Shown in pieces: positions 10,982-23,355 of a stretch of 64,000 bases of DNA. A program made the position numbers and the translations under genes. The notes below the pieces were generated by a model, which saw only the letters and a program-made list of their open reading frames with translations, searched no databases and had not been told where the DNA came from. Positions within the stretch are counted from its first letter, which is position 1; the number at the start of each line of letters is the position of its first letter. This DNA is from Carex sylvatica. Its lineage: Eukaryota; Streptophyta; Magnoliopsida; Poales; Cyperaceae. The stretch spans positions 1 to 64,000 of the forward strand of contig CAXKVR010000070.1 in NCBI GenBank assembly GCA_964058845.1. Reading direction: 5' to 3'.

Positions 10982-13400
10982 TCTTGATTAACTATCTTCA
11001 ACTGTACTTCTTATTTATTCGTTGATTGTTTAGCTGTTCAAAGCAAATATCAAGATTAAACAATCTTATAAGGATATACAATTTCATTAACAATTTTTTT
11101 TTTCAATTTTCTCTATGATTGATAATTGATTTGTTATTCTTAAAAATAAAAAATATTATTCCAAATGCATGTTAAGATAAATGTTGATGGAATTTCGTGG
11201 TCTTTCTTGAGCTAGTAATTTCTTGAAAATTAGAAAACTTGGGGTTTATAATAGATGAATAGAACTAGCAAAATTGATCTGTGAACAAAAACCACTGCGG
11301 TATATCTTGTTCCTTAATGATTTTAGAGGAAATTCATGAGTGAGAATTTTGTTTGTACATGTATATATCCTGTACTGGAAAGTATAGTTCCAACTGGTGA
11401 AGTGGTGCCAACAATATCGGAGTTGGGTTTGCTATGTAAGGATCAATTAAAATGCCATTTACAGTATGATATTTGATAATGATTGAGAAGTTTCAAAGAT
11501 GAAAATTTTGTAACATAAAACTTTCCATTATTGTGAGACCAATATAAAGAAAAAAGAAATCGGTGCTCTATGTATATTATATCTACCCCCATATTAATTA
11601 ATAATTATAGATGTTGTAGAAATCTACCAAATATAAAATGAAAAAAATATTAGAAATTAAGCAACAAAACTAGAGAACTTGAGGTACCTCGAAACCAAGA
11701 TCGATCTGTTAAATATCTCAATAGATATGTGATGTTAAGAATTGCTATGAAGGCCTTGCTAACATTTGGATGTGAAGATTATGTCCAACGAAGTACTTCA
11801 AGCCCTATCACAATAACAACCATATCTGCAAACTTAAGTATATATGAGAACTTTAGTTGACTCTCAATTTTTTCTAGCTGCAAGTTAACGATAATATATA
11901 TATAGTTCCCTTTTTAACTAAAAAAAAAAGTTCTTATATAATTATCATAACAATAGTATAATGTTGCATGTCTTGACAACATATATATATTCTGAACCAA
12001 AAAAGGACTTACGCCAAAGCTATAAATAATAATATAGCAATTAATCATCCGGTGTTGCTGTTCTAAAATTCAATGTTAGTGTTTTGATTGACTAATTCAA
12101 CCGTTCAATGTGATTTATAAATTAATTCTGTCAAAAATTAAATTTTATGTTTTCCAACTTCTATACTTTTTTTATAGAACAAAACAATTAATTTTGCCAA
12201 TATGCCTTATTTTTGCAAAATTAAATAATAATAATAATAATAACAATGATGATGATAATGAGGAATATGAATCCACATATAAGAATCTATCCCATTCCAT
12301 AAAACGTTCAATGAACACGTACCTATCCTAATCCGCTGGTCCTGTTGCCTTGGCCCTCACTTTGATCAACTAAATTATCTAAATTAAGAGTTATGTTATA
12401 GTGATTTACAAAATACAGATTTACAATATATTTTGACTCCAAATTTTGATAATTTGAAATTAAAATCATTCATCTGAGCCGCTTGGTGTGTTAAATACAA
12501 ATCAGCATTGTTTTGACTCCAAAATTTCATAATTTTAAATTCAAATTATATATCCATATTCTGAGCCGCTTAATGTGCTAAATATTAAATTTTGTATAAA
12601 CATTAAAATTTTGTCAATCAAAAATATTTTACAATTTTTTTATGAATTAGAATATGGGGAGGGTTCAACATGATATCCATACTAAAATATGGTGGGATGA
12701 AATTTTTTTACTATTTTTTAAGGTAAATAGAAAATCACTGTTTTTTTTAACGGTACAAAAACAGTGATTTTCTACATATCTTAAGAAATAATAAAAAAAT
12801 TTCAAAAATTATAAAATTTCATTCCTGGACCTATTTTAGTATAAATATTATATTGAGCGGTTCGAATCAACCGTTTAGATTTTGAAAACCAAGATATAAA
12901 ATATGAGGTATGAAAAAAATGAGATATTGGATCCCTCTTCTTAGAATATATAGACAGATCATTTAATTTTAATAAATAACCATTCCATAACAATAATTCT
13001 TTTTCATTCCAAAAGTATAAGAAAAAAAGGTAAAAAGAATTAAAAAGTAGCCATGCATGGATAATATTTTATCGTACATATCATATTTAAAAATCAAGAT
13101 GCGTGGTCAAAGTACTAGCTGATGGAACATTTTGCGAAACAATATTATAACGCAAATATTTTAAATAAATTGAAAATGCAAATTAATAAAAATAAATCAA
13201 TGGGATAAGCGACTTACATCCGGATAAAAAAAAAATAGAGTAATAAACTAGCAGCTAGCCCTTGAACCACACCAGGTGTTGCTGCGGCATTGCAGCTGAG
13301 AACTCTATAATGACAACTCTTTAATTTCAAGTCATGGGGTGTGAACTTTGAATAAACAAGAGCCAGGATTCTGATCTATTACCCCAGATTTGTTTTATGT
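10982..13400 (-). promoter_or_regulatory. Upstream region of the CNL gene (repeat copy 3)
   Basis: Lies immediately 5' of the CNL start on the minus strand. It carries the words shared with the other upstream-type copies: GGGTTTGCTATGTAAGGATC near 11,427, GATATTTGATAATGATTGAG near 11,467, the 11,560-11,830 block with ATATCTACCCCCATATTAATTA and GGTACCTCGAAACCAAGAT (matched at 59,870-60,140), and the 13,100-13,290 block with AGCTGATGGAACATTTTGCG and CACACCAGGTGTTGCTGCG. Conservation around a gene suggests promoter or 5' UTR content, but exact elements were not identified. Confidence 0.5.
12650..12915. mobile_element. Fold-back MITE in the CNL upstream region
   Basis: Near-palindromic element. 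The left arm (about 12,670-12,755) has GAAATTTTTTTACTATTTTTT and AATAGAAAATCACTG. The right arm (12,757-12,850) has CAGTGATTTTCTACATATC and GAAATTTTGT-type complements. Outer words such as GCGGTTCGAATCAACCGTTTAGATTTTGAAAAC place it in the same family as 30,538-30,957 and 32,590-32,945. No coding content. Confidence 0.6.
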
Positions 13401-14019
13401 TTGATCCTTTTCTTTTCTTTTAAGAACGCTTTGTTTGACACCAATACACAAGTATAGATGCTCTACTCTCATAATATCATTTTTTTTTTTTTACTTTGGA
13501 GAGATGATATAACAGTTGTCAATTAATATTTTATTCTGTATATATAAACGATATAAAATTTTGAAATAGAAATTAAGTTCGTACATAATCATATTTGTAC
13601 CTAATTTAATTTATACTTAATTATGTAACAAAACTTTTTCACACAAACAATATTATTTTTCTTTTGTACTTCCACCAATTTTGAACAAGATGTGGACTTA
13701 ATATGATATTCATCTTAGAAACCATATTTAATCACATGAATCCGTTATTTTTGTAGTATTTAAAATATAAAACACGCTCAAACATACTGATATACAAGCA
13801 TCTTTTTGTATGGGGAAATGAAAAAAAATGTATTTTACTACCCAAAATTTTTTATATTTCTATAGTAAATTTTAGTTTGTTCGATTCAAACTGAACTAAA
13901 TTTATTGGCACCATTATTAACAAAAATATATATTTTACTACCCAAGCTGTTCAATTCTATACAAAACACTAAATGTTCTAAAATATTCAAACCAAAATGA
14001 AAGAAAAAAAATGACGATT
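13401..14019. other. Intergenic, nothing recognised
   Basis: AT-rich with short poly-T and poly-A runs. No gene or element recognised. Confidence 0.45.
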
Positions 14020-14194
14020 GAACCAAATAAAATATAAATCATACTTGAACCATTATAATTTGGTCGATTGGTTTAGTCAGTTTTTAAAAGTCTAAACCGA
14101 ACTGCTTAATTTAAACCGAAAAATTGATCCATTTAAATCAAAAAATTTCGATTCAGTTGAAAACCAAACAATCTAAACCGTTTGAACACCCCTA
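14020..14194. mobile_element. hAT-type MITE remnant (AACCGAA-rich family)
   Basis: Rich in CTAAACCGAA / TTCGGTT-like words and ends TTTGAACACCCCTA, which matches the right end of the intact relative at 47,773-48,278 (TGAACACCCCTA). The left end is not identifiable, so this is a partial copy. Confidence 0.45.
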
Positions 14195-15239
14195 TTGGTG
14201 ATGTGTTCACTCGAAACTTCAAAAAATTTCAAGTGATTTGGATTGATGTCAGATGAGTTGGAAGGACATATTAGCCTTGAAAGACTCAAATAAAGGGTGC
14301 TATGACCCATAAGGAATTTTGAGGCTTGATCAGAATGTCATTTAAGCATCTGATCGAGGAGAAATTAGTAGATTTAATTTTGAGTTGCAGTGCAGTCAGT
14401 GTCTGGTAATCAGGGCACGATTATAAGAATATGTTATAAAAACAGCGTGGGTATTGAATATGATAATTAAGGCAACCATAGTTTCCGAAAAATTGTCTCG
14501 TTAAAAATAGCTCTATATATAACTATAGCGATAATAAATATCGGTTCAAAATAAATTAAAAAGTAAAAATATTTTGTAGTTGGTACTAATATTCTCTTTT
14601 ATCATGGAAATAACTTAGACATATTTTTTTATAAATAAAAAAATACTATTATTCCTTGGCACATGTCCATAAAAATAATAAGCGGCAGACTTATTCTATA
14701 TTTTCTTTCTAGGGACAAATTTCATGTATATCCTTTGAAAACTTCAAAAATTACGTATTTCCTCTCTAAAATTCATAATATCATATTTACCTTTCTAAAT
14801 TTTAAAAATCACATATTTACTGATTTTATTGTCCTTTCAATTAAAAGTTTAAAACTCATATTATATTTATAATTACCAATTTTACCCTTCATTAAAAAAA
14901 TTAAAAATACATAGCCTCTTTAAGAAAAATGTTGGTCCATATCCAAAACAAACGGTTTATCGCTCTACTTTTGATAGCTACATACTATTTTTTAGGTATA
15001 TACTTGTGTATACTAACATTTAGGTAGAGAAATAAATATTTTTTTTCTTAAAAATTGACAAATTAAAATACTTATATTTTTCTTAGTCTACACTTTCCAA
15101 ATTGAGTTTGATTTGGACAGGGTCCGGGTTTTTCCTCCTCCCATTCAGTTTGAACAGAGCCCGGTTATGTTGTTTAAATTCCTTAATCGATTATGATTTG
15201 GCTCAAAGGTTAGCCCATTAGCGCCCCTAGCTGCCAACC
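14195..15239. other. Intergenic with a dispersed repeat
   Basis: About 14,705-14,900 matches the repeat at 2,110-2,300 (AAAACTTCAAAAATTACGTA and following words). The remainder is AT-rich, without a recognised gene. Confidence 0.45.
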
Positions 15240-16240
15240 TTATCGAAGCTGGGTTTGCTATTCATGGATTAAAATCCCACTTGCAATATGATATTTGATA
15301 ATAATTTAGATAAGTAAGCTTGGTAAAACTATTGTTTTTAAGCTTTGTATGAATTTTTTTTTTTTCAAATTTAAAATATTTTACGATCTTTTAGTTAAGA
15401 ATTGGGATATATAGGTAGATCATGATATATTAATAATTAACCATTCAATAACAATAATTTGTTTTCACTATAATAGTGTAATAAGAAAGGATAAAAGAAT
15501 ATGAAAATTAGCCCTAAATAATATGTGATTGTATATATCATATTTCAAAAATCAAGATGCGAAGTCAGCGGATGGAAAGTTTTGCGATGCAATATTGTAG
15601 CACAATTTTTTAATTAAATAAAATATACAAAACAATAAAAATTAAATGGAACTACGGACATACCTCTCGATCAAGAAACAAAAGAGCAAGCTTGTATAGC
15701 AGCCCTACAAATGCACCAGATGTTGCATACTTGCGCGTTTTTTCTCGTCCATTTTTTTTATTTTTTATGTTTTGGTTATTTATCGGCCAAATATCGAGAG
15801 AAATCAAAGTTTGGGATGTAGAGAGGAAAGCTCTGAGTCTGAGGGGGCAAGGTGTGAACCGGAAAGAAAAAGTGAAAAGAGGGATGAACCGGAGACAGAA
15901 GTTGGATAGCAGCAGCGAAGTGTGAAAGTGTGAAGTGTAAAGTAAGAAGTGTCCCCACTCTCTATTACAAGGACAATAATTGATGCATCAAACGAATCTT
16001 CAATACAATTGGTTAGTTTCATATATGGATTTTTTAATTCTTTTTCCTGCAAGTGCCATTTTTAATTACACACTAAATCCACGAAAGCATGTTTGACTAG
16101 GGTCTTCCGAGAACAAAAATTGGAGAAAGTAGGTTATTGTTCTCGAATGAAAAAAAGAAAAAGTAGAAAGTGGTTAAAAGAACGAGAAAGCACCACACGT
16201 TTTTCTCACTTCCCGGAGATTAAATGCTACTAGATAAATG
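15240..16240. repeat. NLR-upstream-type repeat, copy 4
   Basis: Carries all blocks in order: GCTGGGTTTGCTATTCATGG (15,248), GATATTTGATAATAATTTAG (15,290), GATGGAAAGTTTTGCGATGC (15,572), GCAGCCCTACAAATGCACCAG (15,702), GAGAGGAAAGCTCTGAG (15,822) and the distal block 15,900-16,240 shared with 1-600. No CNL coding sequence lies directly to its left, so it is probably left from a lost or displaced gene copy. Confidence 0.6.
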
Positions 16241-16560
16241 GCTCGCGTTGCTTCGGCTATATTAATTGTGACAAGTTTTATGAGTATAACACAATATTAA
16301 AATGCAGTGCAAATTAATAAGAAAAACAAAATATAATACTATGACATCACTTCATCTGTATCCAAAACTTGTTTCAGACACGAAATATGAAAAATGCAGT
16401 ACAAAACATATTGTTTCAGATGTACATCTGTATCTACTGAAAGCATCATGAAAATTCAATATAATAATATAATCTTGCATGACTTTGGTACCGCAGATCG
16501 AAAGTATTCCCTACAGTATTTCTATGACATTGGGATCCAAAACAAAATAATATTTACAAT
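16241..16560. other. Intergenic, nothing recognised
   Basis: AT-rich, no feature recognised. Confidence 0.4.
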
Positions 16561-16571
16561 CAACAAAATAT

Positions 16572-18550
16572 GATTCAGTCGCTCTTTTCTTTTCTCTTGC
16601 TCGTGTCTACACTGCTGAAAAAGTAAGAAAATGCCATTACAGTTCAGAGAAAATCCCATGACAGTTCAGCTAAATCCTAAATCAGCAAGAGGTATAAATT
16701 TGTGAAAAGACAGTAGACATTATTCATTATGTGTATGTGATTTCTAAAGGGTTTGAACCTGATATTTTTCATCTATTATACTTTTTTAATAAATGAGCTT
16801 TGTGAGAAAGGTGAAAGTGAGGAGACACTGAACTATAACAGGTTAGCAAATATATTGAAGTCAGCTTTAATTGAACAACACCTATCATACTATTCTAATA
16901 AATGAACTTCGTGAGTAGGTGAAAATGAGGAGACAATGAACTGTAACAAATCATCAAATCAGATTAGTAAATATATTGCTGTCAGCTTTGAACTGCAACC
17001 TATTAGCAAATGTCAAGTAGACTAACATCACTCTTAAACATGGGCTGTGCAAGAAAGGATTAAAAGAAAGTTTCTTAATACGGTAGACTGGTAGTGGTGT
17101 TATTTGCAATAGATGGGTGTTATTTCCCCATGAATGTCATATTCTTATAATCATTAAATTCTGAAATAGGGTATGTTGTCCCTGTTCCTTCTATTTTTCC
17201 TTCTATTTGTGTGAAGGTAATTTCGATGAATTGCCCATAAGAAAAGAACAAATATCAAATTTGAAGTTTCAAGATTTTGAATTACCTGATCAGAGTTAAT
17301 TAAGGAAACCTTGAGGCAGCCACCAAGAAGGATTTTCAAACACAATCCCATTCATCTCTGCAACCTCCAAATATCCATTCTGGCATACTTTTTCTCATCA
17401 AAATTCCCAGAAGAAGTCTCAATTACTTCAAGTAAATTCCGGACTAAAGGGGAATTAATTCCCTTTTTCTCTGTTTGTATTTACCACGTCTACCTTTCTC
17501 ATTTTCAACACTCTGCAATACGTACCAGCTGGTTGGTATGAAAACAATTTACATTTTTATTTGTAATGAAATCGTGGATTAGTTTCCACTTTTATCCAAA
17601 AAAAAAACTAAGAAAATCAATTTTATTGCATTAATTGTTAAATTTCTTATCATAAACTTGGGGAGTCATGAAGATGATCATTGAAATACTTCAATAATAG
17701 AGTTTTGTCCAGCTCTTTAATCACAGAAAAGACAAAAAAATCAGAAAATTAAAATAAAACTCAAAGTAAAAGATGGAGAAAGTTTATCAAACTAACCTTT
17801 GATTCATTGACTTTAATTGGAAGATTAAATAAGTACTGTGCCACCTCCAATCTCTTCATCAGTTACTATGTTAAAGTTGCTCTTCTCCATCATCTGTGTA
17901 GTACATTTATAAGTCAATTATGAAATGGCATGAGAGGATTTGTTTAAGATTTTCAAATGAGCCTTTCTCAAGTCTAGAAATTCCAAAAAGTATGCCTCCT
18001 GGGAAGTAAATCATTTGGGTAAATGTTTGTGGAGGTGATTAACATATACCCGGGTCATAAATTCACTACTATACATTAACAATTGGAAAAAGGAAAGTTT
18101 CACTGGACAATCCTAACTGAAATGATCTTTCTCAATTTAAGTTCTAAAATCAATTTCTAATGAGTTCTAATCGATATTTTTGTATCTCAATATCAATGAT
18201 GTTTAATGTCTAATTGCAGTAACTACATAAGGGTTTGGTCTTCTTACCAGTTTCAGAATTTACTCTAAAAATTTGGGTTAGAATCAATGTTGGATGTACA
18301 AACAAAAGAAACATTACACTCCGGAGCTGGTAAGATTTCATGAGTCTAGATGCAATTTAAAGTTTTCTAGTGTCTAAATGCAAAAGTTAAAAGAGGAATA
18401 TGCAAAAGATCTTACTGCTCGATAAATTTGCGCACTGGGTTGAAATTCTCGGAGTGCAGATGGGAGATCAGATGCAATAGCTCACTCAAACAAATGGCAT
18501 CTCGATATCCTTCAAGAACCTGAGTTGCTTGAGCTTCAAGATGGTCTCTT
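16572..18550 (-). pseudogene. Unrecognised decayed multi-exon gene
   Basis: Coding-like exon segments on the minus strand, in order: 18,550-18,416 (acceptor CATAACAG, donor GCA|GTAAG), reading RDHLEAQATQVLEGYRD and LSELLHLISHLHSENFNP; about 17,870-17,797 (donor AAAG|GTTAG), reading MKRLEVAQYLFNLPIKVNES; about 17,460-17,286 (donor CAG|GTAATT), reading SPLVRNLLEVIETSSGNFDE then, after an in-frame TGA, MGLCLKILLGGCLKVSLINS; and a possible last exon at about 16,620-16,572 ending KRKEKSD and a stop. Residue composition and splice sites look genuine, but phases do not join cleanly and one stop interrupts the third segment. I read this as a pseudogene or a gene with missed exons. I do not recognise the family. 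Confidence 0.4.
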
Positions 18551-19440
18551 CTGTTATGCATGCAGGCTCAATTAAACCTTGACTATCCTAATAGGCATTA
18601 AAACAATAATCACTAAAACAACCAATTGATTTGGGATAGTTAGAACAGAAAATTAAACTAACGAAAAACATAAAGCTCTCTTTCCCTCTGTGTATTCAAA
18701 GTTTTGCAATTTAAACCCCATAATTTTTAGTATTGGATTATTTATCACTATAAGTTTTGTTTTCATTTTTCTTTCTTCTATACCGTGCCCATCCCAATGT
18801 TTAAATATAACAAATATAACTAAACAAAACTGACTTTATAGAAACATGCACAACTCTGATGGCCAATTGGAATTTAGATTTTGAATAAATAATAAAAAAA
18901 TTGTTAAAAATTGGGCATCAGATTTTTTCTTTTTTCTTTTTTTGAAACATTGACGCCTGCAGGCCAGTTACATCAATTCTAAACAACTCCTGTTCCGGTT
19001 ACATGATTTCACCTACCACTAATATGATTCTAAAATCCTTGTACCAGTAATATGATTTCTCTTTCCAGTTACATCAATTCCAAAATTGCCCCCATATAAA
19101 GATTGAGATATCTCATGAGATTGAAAGAAGATCCATAAGTCATGGCAATTCCATTGTTTTCTTCTATTATCAGAATTTATTGCTCTGACAAACAAAACAG
19201 GAAAAAGAAACATATGGTTCCAATTCTTTGGTTTGATACCATATCATGACATTGCACCTCTGAAATTTAATTTTAGAGGTTCCAATTCCAATTTTTCTGA
19301 CAAGATAAGACAAACCTAAACCCTAAATTGGTGAGTAATTAATTGCAAAATCAACAAAATCTCGAATGGACTTAAGTGAGAGAGAGAGAGTGAGGAAAAA
19401 AACGTAAACGCTAAATTAGTAAAGCAATCAATTGCTGAAT
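18551..19440. other. Intergenic or intron of the decayed gene
   Basis: AT-rich, with no convincing exon. It lies between the coding-like exon at 18.5 kb and the GC-richer 5'-leader-like block at 19.5 kb, so it may be intronic. Confidence 0.3.
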
Positions 19441-19790
19441 TAACAAAACCTCAATACCTTCGGTTTAGAGAGAGAGCGTGGACGATGCTGTAGCACGGTG
19501 TAGGAGGATTGAATGATTGTGTCGTTGGGTGCACAGGAGAAGAAATATGCGAAGAGATGAGAGAGATGGGTTGGATGTCAGGGGTGAAGGATTTTTTACA
19601 TTCCGGTAGCGAAAAGAGGAGGGGAGGAAAGTTGTAGAGATGGGATGGGAAGAAAGAAAATAGCAGGAGCCGGAAAGAGGGAGAAGAGAAAAAAAAAAAA
19701 TGGGTGGCTGACTGAAAAGTGGATCCCAGTTGTAAATCTCACTGTTGAGAAGAACTGTAGTGAATAGTACCCAATACCCATTTATCCAAA
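19441..19790 (-). other. Possible 5' leader / promoter of the minus-strand gene
   Basis: A local purine-rich block on the plus strand (CT-rich on the minus strand, as in many plant 5' UTRs). On the minus strand it contains ACCGAAG|GTATTG, a plausible donor near 19,460. It could be the 5' end of the decayed gene at 16.6-18.6 kb. No coding frame was supported. Confidence 0.25.
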
Positions 19791-19824
19791 ATTAATATAT
19801 AAGAAAGATGTATGTATCACTGCT

Positions 19825-20042
19825 AGGGATTCAAATCTGCTGCTATCATTTTTTTTTTGAACAGTAATTCTGTTATTTTTTTTTTTTTAATTCAAACGTT
19901 CAATTTTTTTGAAAATGAATCTATAAGCAACTCTTTTCAAAACTTTCCTGTGCATGCATTTCGAAATAATTCAATGACTGAATTTGAACAGTAAAAAATA
20001 ACAGAGTTACTGTTCATATAAAAAATAACAACAGATTTAGAT
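19825..20042. mobile_element. Fold-back MITE (GGGATTCAAATCTG ends)
   Basis: The left end GGGATTCAAATCTGCTGC and right end CAACAGATTTAGATTCC are inverted partners. Inside, GAACAGTAATTCTGTTATT pairs with AATAACAGAGTTACTGTTC. Short, non-coding, with a related sequence at 592-760. Confidence 0.55.
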
Positions 20043-20861
20043 TCCACTGCCTCACTGCATCTTCTCTGCTATATACAGGGTGCTTGAGGTCGATACCGAA
20101 GTCACTGAATTTGAAAATGCTCTATTCTCATGATAACAATCTTCAAATGTCATGACGCGCGTACGTGGTCTGTGACTCATTATATTACATATCTTAATTT
20201 AATCTATATTATGTATATAAATCTTACAAAAATTGAAATTTGAACTTAAGTTCATACTTAATTAATATTTGAATATTTTCAAGAGAAAAAGAGAAGGAGC
20301 TTTACTTTTGCTAGTAGAAAGAGAAAAATGAAGCTTTATTTGTTTTGTTAACTTGCAAATTTCACAATTAGAACAATTCAAATTTTTAAAATCTCAGATA
20401 CTATGTAAAATTTTGTCACAAGGATGTCCAAGTCTTTTATGCCAAAGATCAGAGTTAACAACTTTTGCGGAAGCACAAAAAAAATATTTTGGAGTTTAAA
20501 AGATAGTGTCCATTTTCAAGAAATCCTTCACCAATATTAATGTCAGTTTCCTGGTCTTGAAATACAATGCTTTTACAAGAAAATATTGCATTAAAATTTA
20601 ATTATTGTGTTAATTTATTTACATAAATTAAGTTTATGGGAAATGTTTCTAAATATAAAATATTTTTAATTTATTTACCGTATAAATTAATTTCTCCTAT
20701 GCCATTTATTTTTGCTTTCATACCGTTTGCAACCGATACATATTGATTATCATTGGTCGGTTTGAGGTTTGACAATAATTATTTATTTCTAAACATATGA
20801 TTAATTTGTTGCACCACTATTCATAATAATTTGATCAAAAAAGAAATCTTTAGAGTTAGAA

Positions 20862-22492
20862 GCTATGTTGCATGGATACGGATACGGGTATCATATCGGA
20901 TACGATACGGATACGGCGATACGGCAATTTTTAAAAACGAAAGATACGATACGGCTATTATATATATTATTTTTTATTTTAATTATATTATTGTTTCATG
21001 AGTGTGGTCGTCTCATCACGAGGAGCATGTCAGTACCATTTTCTGTGGTTGGAGTTCACCGGAGGTGTCGGTACAGGCTTGAACAGTAGCCATCAGTACC
21101 GATTAAGGCTTAGATCGATTTTTCATCGATTCTATCATGATTTCCTCCAATAAATTGATTATTTAAATTAATTTAAAGCAAATGACATTGGAGACATTAA
21201 TTTCTCATTCAAAGAAGTTGTAGACATAATTTGGATTTTATGAGCTCAGTTACAGTACCGGTTTGGTACCAATGGTCATTTCAGGGGGATTGTAATCAAA
21301 TTAAGCATTCAAAGAGATCATTTAGGCCATTTCAGAGATTTTGGATCATTTTAGAAGCTTTAATAGCTTGAATGAAATTATGATAGAATTTAGGTCATAT
21401 GACCCTATGCCTTCATATCTGTTTAATGCCCTCACTTATGAATTATGTACATGAGTTGTAAATTTTAATTTACAGAATGAAAGAGGATCATGTTAGAAGC
21501 CTATGTGCCAAATTTTACTATTTTATGGATTTTATTTTTATTTTTAAGGATTTTATAAATCCAGGGGTATTGAAGGGTAAAATATGAACATTTATTTTCA
21601 GAATTATATTTTTAAAGTCTGAACTTTAGAAATTCATAGAAAATTGTAGAAAAATCCTAAAAATGTAAAGTTTGTATCTATTTTATGTATCTATGAGTCC
21701 TTTATCTAACTGTGAAATCTAATTTTTATTTTAGTCCTTATGTTTATCAGAATTATCAGATTTATCAAAACAGTGCATTTCACTGTTTTTGGTACATTGT
21801 ACTGTACCAGTTGGGTTATTCTTGTGATTATTTGCTGGGTACATGTTTGGTATGATATCAGGGTCTGGTATAAGGTGTTTGGGTCATAACATGAGTTCTA
21901 GTTTGGATTCATAACAGGTTTCAAGGCTTCAATGCCACTGTGTTGGTACCAATGACAAAGGCACAAATGAATTCGATCGATGTACCTGGAGAGAGGAGAG
22001 ATAGCAGAAACAGTGGAGAGAGGCCGAGTGGAGACGGCGGAGAGCCGGAGACGACGGATACGACGGAGGCGGGTACGACGGAGAGGGAAGCCACGTCACG
22101 GAGAGGCTTGATGTACCTGGAGAGAGGCGAGATGGCAGAAACGGTGGAGAGAGGCCGAGCGGAGACGACGGAGACGACAGAGGCGGGTACGACGGAGAGG
22201 AAAGCCGCGTCACGGAGAGGCTTGCGGAGCAGCCGTCGGTGTTTCTTTTTTAGTTTGTTTGGAGAATTGGAGTGGAGTGTGGCACTGAGCGGAAGGGTTC
22301 AACAAAATCAGAAAAGAGATAGACGTATCCCGCCCGTATCCCTCCCGTATCTCGCTGAAACATCCGTATCAGAAATGTTAGAGATACGCCACGTCATCCG
22401 ATACGCCAGCTGGCTTATCGGATACGTATCGTGACCGTATCGGACGCGTATCGGTATCCGATACATATCGGATACGGATACGATGACTAAAT
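20862..22492. mobile_element. Non-autonomous element bounded by GGATACG inverted repeats
   Basis: The left end has CTATGTTGCATGGATACGGA and a dense array of ATACGGATACG words (20,866-20,960). The right end (22,320-22,490) has the inverse, TATCGGATACGGATACGATG then ACTAAATAG, a degenerate complement of the left tip. No transposase frame is present. The interior 21,980-22,230 is strikingly GC-rich and tandemly duplicated with a period of about 131 bases. The end structure suggests an hAT-like or related non-autonomous DNA transposon, but no target duplication is clear, so the exact limits and superfamily are uncertain. Confidence 0.5.
21979..22230. repeat. GC-rich 131-base tandem duplication
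   Basis: The unit starting GATGTACCTGGAGAGAGG at 21,979 recurs at 22,110, with GCAGAAAC, GAGAGAGGCCGAG, GGCGGGTACGACGGAGAGG and GTCACGGAGAGGCTTG in the same order. A 164-codon open frame (21,940-22,434) runs through it and is rich in Glu, Arg, Thr and Gly. It has no recognisable domain and is probably a by-product of the repeat. Confidence 0.7.
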
Positions 22493-22613
22493 AGAAGTAT
22501 CAGAGTAACTCAGGTTAGAAGCAATACCACATGAGCTCTTGTTTTGAGTTTGATACCACATTTGGAAGTAATTCCACAACATTTGTTGGAGAAAGTTGAT
22601 CTTTTGCATTTGG

Positions 22614-22853
22614 TTATAAAATATTTCGAGAGTTTGTTGGAGAAGATGTCGTGGCATCAAAATTGAATTGTTTGTGGTATTTGAGTAGAAAGGAGATGCA
22701 TCTCCCCCTTTTTTTCTCCACCACTTTCCACCCTTTTGGTCCAAGATTAGGATACAAGAACCAACATTGATCTGGAGTGTGCCCCTCTTTTTTACAATTT
22801 AAACAATTATTGAGATTGGTAAATTTTTGTGTTATAGTTGCTTGTTTTCTCAA
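22614..22853 (-). pseudogene. copia gag remnant with CCHC zinc knuckle
   Basis: A 79-codon open frame containing C-x2-C-x4-H-x4-C (CLNCKKEGHTPDQC followed by WFLYPNL), the arrangement found in plant copia gag nucleocapsid regions. The flanking gag sequence is scrambled or lost, and a second overlapping frame (22,487-22,744) continues in another phase, showing a frameshift. Confidence 0.6.
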
Positions 22854-23355
22854 GAAAGTTTTTTTTTTTAATTTTTTTTATAAAGCTTAAAAGAGAGTAA
22901 ATGGTTAAAGAATTCGAAGGTTCAAAGAAAAAGAAAAAATAATGATAAAAAAGAATTAATGAAAGCAAAAATTGGTAAATTTTTTGAAGAATTTGTTTTT
23001 TAAGAAGGATTATTTAAGAAAGTTTTGATAAGACTAAATTTATGTCTGTACTTTATCCTCTTTTTTTGTGTTTTTATTTTTTGGGTTCTTTACTGATGAT
23101 AAGAACAAATACTATAATTTTGTTATTGGTTTTTTTGATGCGTGCAAAGAGAGGACTATTTTGGCTCTTTGGCTCTTATCCTTCTTCTCTTGACACTTGT
23201 TGAGTTATTGGCTATTTGACTCGTGACTCTACTTTCTTGATACTGATTGAGTTCTTGGCTCTTGACTATTTTTTTTTTCTCTTTGTTGGTACCGACTAGC
23301 TTTGCTAGTTTCAATGGCACTTGTGCAGAATTTTAGATCTATAGCTCTGATACTA

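Noticed and set aside
21940..22434. 164-codon frame proposed as a gene
   Set aside because: It follows a GC-rich tandem duplication, has no domain and starts and ends inside a transposon-like element; it is kept only as a repeat.
22487..22744. Separate protein gene on the minus strand
   Set aside because: It overlaps the copia gag remnant in another phase and is best explained as a frameshifted continuation of it.
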